From: Artemisia argyi
Lineage: Eukaryota; Streptophyta; Magnoliopsida; Asterales; Asteraceae
DNA: 64,000 bases
Direction: 5' to 3'
Assembly: GCA_030686995.1 (NCBI GenBank)
Contig: CM060692.1
Coordinates: 16,783,465 to 16,847,464 of the forward strand
A program made the translations under genes and the position numbers. Below the pieces are notes generated by a model. The model searched no databases. It was not told where the DNA came from and saw nothing but the letters and a program-made list of their open reading frames with translations. This document shows, in pieces, positions 47,338-56,934 of the stretch (position 1 is its first letter; each line of letters begins with the position of its first letter).

Positions 47338-48336
47338 CAGTGGCGAAGCTAGAAATCTTTGAGTGGGGGTCGGGATCTAAATTTTTTTTTCCTAACGCTA
47401 TTTCTCGGGTAATATGTTCGGGTCGGTGATTCGATTCGGGTCGGGTCAAAAATTAAATACTATTATTATATAAAAAAAATTCAATCACTAAAAAACTAAA
47501 CATTTGTCCAAGACAACTAAACATTAAAAAGGAGACAAACGGTTGGTACCTGGTTCGATTCATTGAAGAAATTAAAATTAAGCCTTTCGACCTTTAATAT
47601 AGAAAACAATAAGCCTTGTGTGTTGTTGGAGATAACTCTAACCAATTAGAGAACATACCAAACCAAGCAAATTTAAATCGACGAAGATTATTCTTTGGAC
47701 CTCTAGGCTTATACTCTTCAAGCTTAAGTTGATACACTCCTAATGATATATATGCTAGCCTTACTTGCTCACATACCGCAACCGGATATTTCCACATTTC
47801 AAGTCGTTTAGCAGGGTCTCTTTCTAGGCTACTAACATCCACTTCATTGATGTTAGCTTGTGGAATTTCAGAAGGTTGTTCATTGCAAGTATCCAGACCA
47901 ATAACCGGTTCGCTTGTTGAACCTTTTTGACGTTTACTCTCTTGAATTTCATCATCAATTCCTTCTACTTGTTGTTCTTCATTCTTTCTTTTAAAAAATG
48001 AAGTTATGGTTTTATTCTTCACCATAGTCACAATCTACATAAATTGCAAAGAACTTATATTAGTGGTACACAATCTATAAATCTGTCATAATTTCTACTA
48101 AATCCATAATTTCTACAATTCTACTAAATCCCTAATTTCTACTAAATCCCTAAATAAAAGACAAGTAGATAATAGATTTAAAGACAACAAACCTAACCGG
48201 GCCGCTGAGGTGGTGGTCGGCTGTCGGCGGTGGTCAGCGGTGGCCGGCGAGACTGCAAGAGTGAGGAGCCAGGAGGCAGGAAGGAAGGACTGTGGGAGGA
48301 GATGAGAGTCGATTGGGGGAGGGTTTGTAGGTTTGT

Positions 48337-48382
<46 letters not shown>

Positions 48383-48641
48383 GGGCTAAGTAAATAAGTA
48401 ATGGATTTTAGTTTGGGATTTGGTTTATTAATGTATTTTAGTTTGGCTAGATGGGCTTATGTAAAATGTAATTGATCAAAATTTTATTGCTTAATGTATA
48501 CAAAAATTTTCACAATTAAAATGGGGGGTCGAAACCGAATATACCGAAATTTTTCAACACGAAAACTATATACCCCTACATCGCAAAAAAAATTTCGGGG
48601 GGTCGGGCGCCCCTCCCCGCCCCTACATAGCTGCACCTCTG
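47338..48641 (-). mobile_element. hAT-type DNA transposon, internally deleted
   Basis: The ends CAGTGGCGAAGCTA and, on the other strand, CAGAGGTGCAGCTATG are short imperfect inverted repeats of hAT type. They are flanked by a perfect 8-bp target duplication GATTTGTA (47330-47337, 48642-48649). The 1,304-bp element keeps only the first part of a transposase gene and a long T tract at 48342-48379. Confidence 0.92.
47594..48031 (-). pseudogene. hAT transposase N-terminal fragment (TTF/ZMYM1-like)
   Basis: The 145-residue frame starts MTMVKNKTITSFFKRKNEE and continues through a charged linker. It enters the TTF-type zinc-finger region: LERDPAKRLEMWKYPVAV, AYISLGVYQLKLEEY, then RFKFAWFGMFSNWLELSPTTHKAYCF. 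This matches plant proteins labelled zinc finger MYM-type 1-like, which are hAT-like transposases. The frame stops where the rest of the zinc finger, the DUF4371 region and the hAT dimerisation domain should follow. It cannot be a working transposase. Confidence 0.85.
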
Positions 48642-48649
48642 GATTTGTA

Positions 48650-48659
48650 TCCATGTTAC

Positions 48660-48700
<41 letters not shown>
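48650..48700. repeat. A40 tract with target-like flanks
   Basis: TCCATGTTACC plus about 40 A lies between two copies of AACATATGATTTGTA (47323-47337, broken by the hAT insertion, and 48700-48714). It may be an extremely 5'-truncated LINE or SINE insertion. Confidence 0.5.
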
Positions 48701-48701
<1 letters not shown>

Positions 48702-48837
48702 ATATGATTTGTATCAAATGTGTCATGCGATTTTCTCTATTACATATGAGTCTATTTGGTAAGTTTCCCAGCTTGTACATATATTCAAAGTTTGTCAATC
48801 TATAGAAACTATTTTGAGTTTTATGGGACGGGCGACG

Positions 48838-49112
48838 AAACCTTTGGCAAGGACACCCATGTCCTCGCTAAAGGTCGGCCTTCCGGAGTTTGACTATGCC
48901 AGAATTTATAGAAATTTTTTGGTAAAACCTTTGGCGGGGACATGTCCTCGCCAAAAGGTTGACCACTTTCTATTTCCCCCCAAATTTTCATTTACCTTAT
49001 TCGTTTCCCTCTAATTTTTTCCGCCAATCCTTTAACGAGGACATGGCCCAGATGGTAAACCTTGACTAAGAAATGCGTGGGTCCCACTTATATCGAGAAC
49101 TTGTCCTCGCCA
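48838..49112. repeat. palindromic GGCGAGGACAT/ATGTCCTCGCC repeats
   Basis: CCTTTGGC(A/G)(A/G)GGACA and TGTCCTCGC(C/T)AAA(A)GG words occur several times in both orientations. Such subterminal clusters occur in CACTA-type elements in my recollection. No CACTA terminus or 3-bp target repeat was found. Confidence 0.4.
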
Positions 49113-49892
49113 GTACCCTCAAAAGTTTTCTAACTTACCGGAATATTGTTGTGAAAGTTAAATTGGTTGAATTCTTGAAAATCTTTGGCATGAAGGTGGA
49201 AATGGGTTTGGATCTCGTAGAACTGCCAAAGCACCTAATGTTGTTTTTTAGATCAATTGATAATGTAGTAAATTTGATTATGAAGCCTAAAGTATGAAAC
49301 AATAATCTACTCCACATGAATTAGATACTTTCGGAGGTTTTAAGCATTTGCATCTTTAATCTAATGGGATAATCATCTTTAAATATAAATGTAAATGTAG
49401 ATAAGAAATCCTGTAAAAGGAAGAATTAATATGAGATGGGTGAGAAATATTTTATGAGATGGGTGAGAAATATTTTTAGTCACAAATTTCAAACAGGGTG
49501 GTAAAAATGTAAGTGGAGATGCAATCATTTTTGTAAGTGCATTTGAAATGTTCGGCTGTCGTTACTTCTCACCATTCTTATTTTAATTTTATTTCTCATT
49601 TGATCGTTACCCTGTGAATGTATCCAAGTAACCACTTACTATTGGTTGTGTACTCAACTTTTAATCCTACGAGGCAGCATGGCCCGTGCGATGCACGGAC
49701 TTTGATCACCATGAAATGATCCTTGGTGTTGCAAGGTTGAGGTGTATTTACTTATTATGGTTAGTTTTAATCGGGGAATAAAAAAGGATATCAAATCCAT
49801 GAGTGACTTTATGCAAAACATGTTATTTCAAAGCAAATAAAAATAAAACTATTTCAAAAGAAAAACAAACGGTTTATACTGCAAATAACTTA

Positions 49893-49898
<6 letters not shown>
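49113..49898. other. intergenic
   Basis: Holds a two-unit tandem repeat ATGAGATGGGTGAGAAATAT (49430-49472) and a GC hairpin CCCGTGCGATGCACGG at 49683. No gene. Confidence 0.45.

Positions 49899-49944
<46 letters not shown>
49899..49944. repeat. poly(T) tract
   Basis: About 46 uninterrupted T. Confidence 0.95.
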
Positions 49945-49947
<3 letters not shown>

Positions 49948-50427
49948 AAATATGACATGTTAAATAAAATTTGATGTATCACCTTCGAGTGTAATGATTA
50001 CATCATTATATATTCAAGTGTTATCGGTTGATATAAACATCCTCAAAATAAATGTGTAATCAAGTAATAGTAATGTTGTTGTGAATGAAATTGATTCTAG
50101 AAAAAGGTTACGAACCAATGAGTTAGTTTCATCTCGCAACGAAAAATATGTTATTTTGACGCTAATAACAATAAGATTCAGAAAACCAAAATGGTCGTAC
50201 TACGCATGACTTATATTTTTTTCTTTCTTTTGACCTTTTAAAGCGAATGAGATGTGAACCGAAACTCTAATATCACCCGCGACCCTTGCCTTTTATCTCT
50301 AACGACTAAAGCAGTATTGTTGTTTGATTATTAAAAAGTTTGTAACCAATTACTTTCATTCTATAGGTAATTTTATTTCTTTCATTTCGTCCCTTTTTAG
50401 TTTAGAAATTGATTTCTCCTTTCATTT

Positions 50428-50610
50428 TAGGGGTGTTTGTTTTAGCTTATATAGTGGGCTTATGAGCTTATTAGCTTATATGACTTATATAAGCCGAAAC
50501 CTAGTGTTTGACTAAGCTTATATGAGTGGGCTTATGAGCTTATATTTGGGCGTTTTGATAAGCCGCAAAAATGTGGCTTTTTTGTGAGGGTTTGGGCTTA
50601 TATAAGAAAT
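50428..50610. mobile_element. possible MITE left part
   Basis: GGGGTGTTTGTTTTAGCTTATA and repeated GGGCTTATGAGCTTAT/GACTTATATAAGCC words look like one end of a MITE. No opposite end is seen before the Helitron-type sequence at 50625, so the Helitron may have landed in it. Confidence 0.35.
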
Positions 50611-50719
50611 TTACAATTTACTATTCTCTATATATATTAAGTGAGGGTATATTCGCTTTTATCGAGCGAAGTCTCTATATATTAAAGAGCGAGGTTATAT
50701 TTGCTTTTATCGAGCGAAG

Positions 50720-52529
50720 TGAATTCTTATATATATAATGCAGCGTCAAGTCCTATGAAAATGTGCCAGAAACTAATAAAAAAACATTTGGGCTCCCGGT
50801 GAATCTACATGTCCATTTTGTATTATTATCTGGCCCAATAGTGTAACATGTGTCGTAAACAGTAATAACTTTAGTTGTAGGCCATACATTTGCAGGCTTG
50901 ATAGCTATAGGGTTAACCAATGCATAATTTTGTAAAGAAGCAGGCCATAACATATATATCCCGCTTCTAAGTTTGACGTACTATCGTGTTTGACCACCTT
51001 TGACATTAGGCCCGCTTTTTACTTTAAAAAAATATACCGTGCAATAATCAATGCCATGAACCAATGCTCCGCCGCTGCCCACCTCGTTAAAATAACATTA
51101 GATCCGTAAAAAATTATTTCTTTATGGATTGTGTCGTTAGCCCATCTTCGGATACATATGAGGCCCAATATTGGTCTTAGTAACGAAGGCATATGTATAG
51201 TATTTTCTTTTATCGTAACTTCATGACTGGATAAGTATAATGTAACCGAAAATACTCCACCGCCTTATACACGACACACAAAAAATATCAGATCTGAGGA
51301 ACATGAAGGATTTTACACGCTGCAAAACATCAGCATGAGGAACATGAATAAGCGAATGATTATTTTTTGTCTCAAGTATTTTTGGTGAAAGGTACTTTTT
51401 AGCTTTATTGTTTGGGGGTTTTTGTTTCGATTGGTTTATTTTCATGTGACTTTTGGATGTTTTTGTTTCGATTGTATAAAAGATTGAAACTTTCGTTTCG
51501 ATTGTGACTTTTGGGGTTCAATTATTTGATGGTTATAACAACCATTGCAATGTAAGGGAAGATATTGGTATTCATGATGTAGTAGTGGATTTGTGCAAAG
51601 ACAGCTGCATTTTGTTTCAATTATATATAAATTATGGTCAATATGATATGCTAATAATGCACAGATAGTAATAACCTTTTGTCTTTTCTTTTGGTTATTC
51701 ATTTATAAATGTTGTGCTTTAATTCACACAATGTAATATTGAATGTGCCGAAACTAAGTGAAAAAGATGTAACTGGTATATGCTACAATAAATTTTTTTA
51801 AAAAGGTGTATATTATACACATTCAAATACTTTTTTGACTATTTGTAAAGACACATTTAACTTTGTTGGTTATGCGCACATGAAAAACTACATGTCAATC
51901 ATTTCATATTAATATCACTATCCCCCTTATTTGGATATTCTTTTTGGCTTCGCACAATATGTGAGTGTTAGTTGTTTATAAGTATTTCCGGTTATCTAAC
52001 GTCTAAAAACCATCATAATGTTTCTACAAACCTTTTATTGTATGAGAAAGTAGTATGTATTTTTTTTTACAAAGTAGAGTCCACAAATGTTTTTGTCCCA
52101 TTCGTTACTGTTACGCCTCCATCATCAGGTATTCATCCTTTTATAAAAAATTTGTTCATTATCTTTTCTTTAAAATGATTAGTATTTGTTCCTTTCCTTT
52201 TCTAATAAACAAACTTGTTCTTTTTCTTTTCTTTTCTAATACAATAGATCAATTGTTATATTTCCTTTGCGAAATATTATAGGCACATAAGTAGATCGAA
52301 TTATATACTCAATGTTATATTTGCTCATTAGGCTAGTTCTTGGTGATCTTTATTGCTCAAGTATGTGATTTCAAGGGGGTAAAACCCATTGGTCAATATA
52401 GACAATCTACATAAATGGGTGTTTGGCAGCTATCAAACTGTTGATTACCTTGTATGGGCTTTCAAGTGATATTTTTTTTTAAGTTTTTGTCCAAAAATAA
52501 ATTCTTACTTTCACTATACTGGTTTTTAG
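50720..52529. other. Helitron 5' region, origin of sequence unclear
   Basis: Possible captured DNA. A minus-strand frame at 50753-50953 (YALVNPIAIKPANVWPTTKV) and a plus-strand exon-like piece at 52070-52127 (TNVFVPFVTVTPPSSG before a GT) look non-random, but I cannot identify them. Confidence 0.35.
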
Positions 52530-52654
52530 GTGGGCAACTTTATACATTATTTGTCAACATTTTTGGCTGGATTGGTGGTTGGTTTCATCTCAGCTTGGAA
52601 GCTAGCTCTACTCAGCATTGCGGTTATTCCGATGCTGGTATAATTACCGAAGAG
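52530..52654 (+). pseudogene. captured ABCB transporter exon fragment
   Basis: After an acceptor-like TTTTTAG the sequence reads VGNFIHYLSTFLAGLVVGF then SAWKLALLSIAVIP. This is the transmembrane segment of plant ABCB (MDR/PGP-type) transporters. It then jumps to DAGIITEE, which in the family lies some 25-30 residues later, followed by a GT donor. An internal deletion with a frame change therefore joined two parts of one exon. The rest of the transporter is absent. Confidence 0.8.
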
Positions 52655-53204
52655 GTCTGTTTTTTTAATGGCACACTCTTTGAATATTGGTTGTGTAATA
52701 ACTTTTTTTACTATAAGTTTCATGTTACTTTACTTACCTTTGGTATAAAATGATTATTAACTTTGTTAGTACCATGCTGCTAAAGTAAATGAAATTGTTT
52801 GTTATCATATAATACCTAGCATGCGTTTTAATGATAAATCATAACCCTTTGCCTCTTTACCCCTTAACTTTTGGCCTATGTTTCCATAGTGTGGTAGTCA
52901 ATCTACAGCTAATTTGATCATACATGAAAATACTTTTGGTTTCAAATTTTTATTTACTTTTTTACTACACTATTAAAAAAATTCTAAAGTTTATGTTTTT
53001 CTAACCCATGTTTTACTTCCTCACAGTAAGTAGATAAGAGAAGCATTTTGAATGATCCAAACACTTAAAAAAGCTTATAATGGAATGATTTTAGATTGAA
53101 AATGGGATTAAGTTGTTTTTAGTAATATGGTATAGTTGACTGAAATGCATGGTTGTTTTTGCAGAAACTATAATAAAAGTTCGATGCATAATGTCTTAGT
53201 TGAG

Positions 53205-54424
53205 GCTAAGATGGGGGAGAGTGTAGGGACATCTGTTATTGGTGAAGCGAAAACGGGTAAAATGGTATTTTAACCAATTTTGGAAGGTGTTTTCAGGTTC
53301 GATTGTTCTGCTGATGCTAGAAACACATCGCTTCCAAGTCTTTCTTTTGTTAATGCCCAAAAAAGGGACACACCGCTTATAAGTATACGCAAAGTTCCAT
53401 CTTATATCCCGACTTATGAATATGTTGCTGGACAACAAATCGTCTATTTCGAGGTCAGCTGTACATTCTCAAATATTTTTTTGTTAGATTATGCGGTTGT
53501 GCAAGAAATGCTATTTATATGTTTTACTAAAGCTATTATATGGGATTTAGCTTCCTGCAAGAACCTCGTTTTATGGAACAGATGAAGTTAGTGGACAGCT
53601 TGAAAGAACTGGGAAAAGTGTGTGTTTTTTCATATAATTTATTAACTTTTATAAATCTAGTGTTGTATATACATTGATTGGGTATTGAAGAATGCAATTA
53701 ATGCAGGTTTTTACTTGGAATATTGATGCGTGGGCTTATGGGACTGGAACCACTTCTTAGAATCAATGACATCCTTGGGTACTCACCGTTCTTCCTAATG
53801 GAGAGGCATTGGGGATTCTCGCTGATACAACAAAACGATGTGAGGTGCTTAAGATTCCTCACTTATATCATCTTTATATTTTTCTTCTGACGACTTGATA
53901 GTGAATCCATCATATATGCATTTTCTGTTTGAAAATTGAAATACATTTAACAGATTGATCTGCGTAAAGATTCGATAACCAAGCTTACCGCCCGTCACCT
54001 TTTCCTGTGATTATATTCGGTCCATTTGGTTCTGCAATTGATATTTTGGCGTCATTGTCATATGCAGTTGGTAACTTTCTGAAGTATCTAATTATATAAT
54101 CGATATAGTTCTCTTATTGCTATGTTTGATATGGGCTCGCATTTGGTACTTTTGTTAACAGGAACTGTTTTCATCCCACCAAAGTGGTCACTGGGATATC
54201 AACAGTGTCGTTGGAGCTATGACTCTGATTCGTGTGTTCATGAGGTATATATTAAACTTTACTGTTCTAGCCGTAGATCAAACATTTTTTACATCAAAAA
54301 TGATAATCAAGTTGCTTTTAACTGCAGATTGCCAAGACGTTTAAGGATAAAGGCATACCTTGTGATGTCATATGGATGGATATTGATTACATGGATGGCT
54401 TTCGTTGTTTCACGTTTGACCAGG
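53205..54424 (+). pseudogene. captured GH31 alpha-glucosidase gene fragment
   Basis: Six exon-like blocks separated by intron-like DNA read as a family 31 glucosidase, closest in memory to plant heteroglycan glucosidase HGL1 (At3g23640). They are 53205-53453 (GVFRFDCSADARN, PSLSFVNAQKRDTP), about 53550-53620 (TSFYGTDEVSGQLERTGK), 53707-53841 (VFTWNIDAWAYGTGTTS; HPWVLTVLPNGEALGILAD), about 53955-54068, about 54166-54244 (GTVFIPPKWSLGYQQCRWSYD) and 54327-54424 (KGIPCDVIWMDIDYMDGFRC). Stops occur (after GKMVF, after GTTS). The catalytic nucleophile region would follow and is missing. Retained introns show capture from genomic DNA, not cDNA. Confidence 0.88.
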
Positions 54425-55934
54425 TATGTGCTCTTGCACTTTCAGAAAGTCGATTTTAACTTCATGTCAAGCCAACCATCTATTAATCCACTTGTCATTC
54501 AACCATAACTAACTGTGTTAAATAAAAATGTATCAATCTATTTCCATTACCAACAATATCCATAAATTCTTCATTATACTATCTTGTGTAATAAACAATT
54601 CACATCAAATTTCAGTACTAATTGTTGACATTCATTTATTCGGTCATTGGTCAATACGGATGAATATTTACATGGCAATCTTTTGTGAAAATCATAATAT
54701 GAAACCTCATGTAAGTGCTATCTTTAGTGATACATAACTCTTCTTTGTTCGGTTGTATAGTATCAACCAATTAGTGGGCTATACTATTTCAAGCTGTGAG
54801 TTCATAATAGTTCTTTGCCATTACCTTGTGTCAGGGCTATAGGCAAAATATTATGTGGTTATTTTGCCTTCACATCCGAGACAACAAAGCTTGTACTTAT
54901 GTATTGCCCATTAACATAACTTACATCGATTTTTCTGCAGGCTATTGCGATTACGGGACCGTCATTGCCTACAAATGTTCAATGCATAACAATGTGATCT
55001 GCCATATATAATTTGAAGAAAAGGAGGTTAGCATTTTGGAAGACGGTACGAAAATGAACCATGAACACAATAAAGATGAGCGACAGAAGCAAAAAAAATA
55101 ATACCTTTTGAGGAGGTTCATTACTCCACAATTTTACATTCAACTGTCCATCTACACTGTAGTTTTATAATCATCTTCACATGCTACCTAAACTTGGTTA
55201 TCTAGAGTTTGATTTTGAACTTGTTTTTTGGTTGCCTTTGACATAGTGTGACTACAGGTATAGATGGAAAGTATTGTGACAACAGGTATTGAAGGAAATT
55301 GTGGGTGGCTCATATCACCCAGAAGGCTTATTTATATAGCTCCAGCCACATGAAAGCTAACCGGTAACATTTAATACCCAGAAGATGGAAGGAAGAGGCG
55401 ATGGATTCTTGGGCTGCTTAGGAAGATGGACTGCAAGCAGTTTTTTTTAAGTGTATTAAAGTTATGCCTTCATTAATAGCTTAATCAATGGGCCATAAAG
55501 ATGACCTGCATGACAGAATTTTCTTTACTTACGTTTTTTATTTTTTGTTTTAAAGTCATACAATTGAAAGTTATTAAAAGCTTTCAAATTAACATCCATA
55601 ACCACTTATTTGAGTTTCTTAGCTTGTTGCATTAATGCTAACATTCAATATGGGAACTCATTCTAAAAATAAACCAAACCAAATCGTGCCCTGATATTTT
55701 GCTTTTATTGTGTAACTAACCAATCATTTCTAAAAATATATTTTGTTATAGTAACCCATCATTTGTTTACTTTTCACATTAGTGGAACAATTTGTTACTG
55801 ATTTTATGTTCTTTACAAAAATATTCATGATGTTTATACTAATTAATATTGTAAGGAAATAAGGATGTATCATAATGTATACGTTATTGTGACTTTTGAG
55901 GATCATCTATGCAATTTTTTATGTACATTTTCTC
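54425..55934. other. Helitron interior, no gene recognised
   Basis: Short ORFs only. A CTGCAG-preceded block at 54941-55010 may be another captured exon, but I cannot name it. The last part is upstream sequence of the next ORF. Confidence 0.4.
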
Positions 55935-55942
55935 TATAAATA
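55935..55942 (+). promoter_or_regulatory. TATA box of the 151-codon ORF
   Basis: TATAAATA lies 57 bp before the last base preceding the start codon, inside CTCTATAAATAGTGATG. Transcription would start near 55968 with a 30-nt leader. Good match to the plant consensus. Confidence 0.65.
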
Positions 55943-55998
55943 GTGATGCAAAATAACATGTTACTCACCAACACAACCTGTAATCATATTTCCTCAAA

Positions 55999-56529
55999 AT
56001 GGCATCACCTAAAGAAAAAATGGTTGCAGAAATGTTCGAAAAATTAGTTGTCAAAGATTCTAAGGATGACTCCTACACCTTAGATCAACCAGAAAAGAAA
56101 ACCGAAGTGTACAATGAAGTTGTGCATGAAAACAACCAACAAAAGAATAAAGATGAAAATGATCCTGTGGAACTGTCCAGATCACCAAATATCAATTTTG
56201 ATGATAAGCCGTTTGTTTCATCTGAATTTGAAGAAGGTGAATCTTCCAAGCAAGATGAAGGTGCTTAACTATAATTGTGTGTTTATCCTTTATATTCATG
56301 TTTATTTTCTTACACGTATACATTTATTTTCTCAGATGACTTCGACCTTGAACCTATTATTGACTGGCTAAGATTCAATGTTGGAGACGTTGAAGAATGT
56401 CAAAAAGTTCTAAACAAGTTGATGTCGAAGATCAATAAGGCAAATGATTTAGTTAATGAACTGCGTGCAATGGGTCATGATATAGACGACGACTATATAG
56501 TTGATCTAAACTTCTTCGATGACGAATAA
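55999..56529 (+). CDS. unknown acidic two-exon protein, 151 aa
   Basis: Exon 1 (55999-56260) and exon 2 (56336-56529) join in frame across a 75-bp GT-AG intron, giving 151 residues and a stop. Residues 1-88 are charged and Ser-rich (MASPKEKMVAEMFEKLVVKD). The second exon encodes DDFDLEPIIDWLRFNVGD then a long helix (ECQKVLNKLMSKINKANDLV) and a short acidic tail (LNFFDDE). No signal peptide, membrane segment or known motif is visible. It has its own TATA box and lies 400 bp before the Rep-helicase on the same strand. It could be a Helitron accessory gene or a captured host gene, and I do not recognise it. It shows no RPA-like OB-fold signature. Confidence 0.6.
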
Positions 56530-56934
56530 ATCGCTGTTAAGATGACCATTGGATATGCAACAGATTTGTTCTTATGGTCGTTTAAAATAAATGTCTTGAA
56601 TAAGAAATCAACTATCATTTAAGTTTATGTAACGAAATTTATGTTTTTTTTTTCTTTAATTTTATTATCTTCCATCACTTTAAATGTGTTTATTACAATT
56701 AATAGGAAAATAGCACCTATTAAGCTTCATCAATTGCAGTTACTATATTTAATTTTGTGATATTTGTATTAATTAGTATAGTTCACTTGCTATATAATCA
56801 TGTTGTTTAATTAGCAAATATTTTGTTTCAAACTTCAGATGCATTTCATTAAACTTCTTACACAAGCTTTTATCAAATACATTTCTATAAGTTGGTGAAA
56901 ATTTCACACGCAATTTGCCGTCACTTATATCACA
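56530..56934 (+). promoter_or_regulatory. region between the acidic ORF and Rep-helicase
   Basis: Contains a TATA-like TATATAATC at 56791-56799, 136 bp before the Rep-helicase start, as the likeliest core promoter. The rest is AT-rich 3' and 5' untranslated sequence. Confidence 0.4.

Noticed and set aside
49683..49700. GC hairpin CCCGTGCGATGCACGG as a Helitron 3' end
   Set aside because: No CTRRT follows within 15 bases on either strand, so the terminus is not supported.
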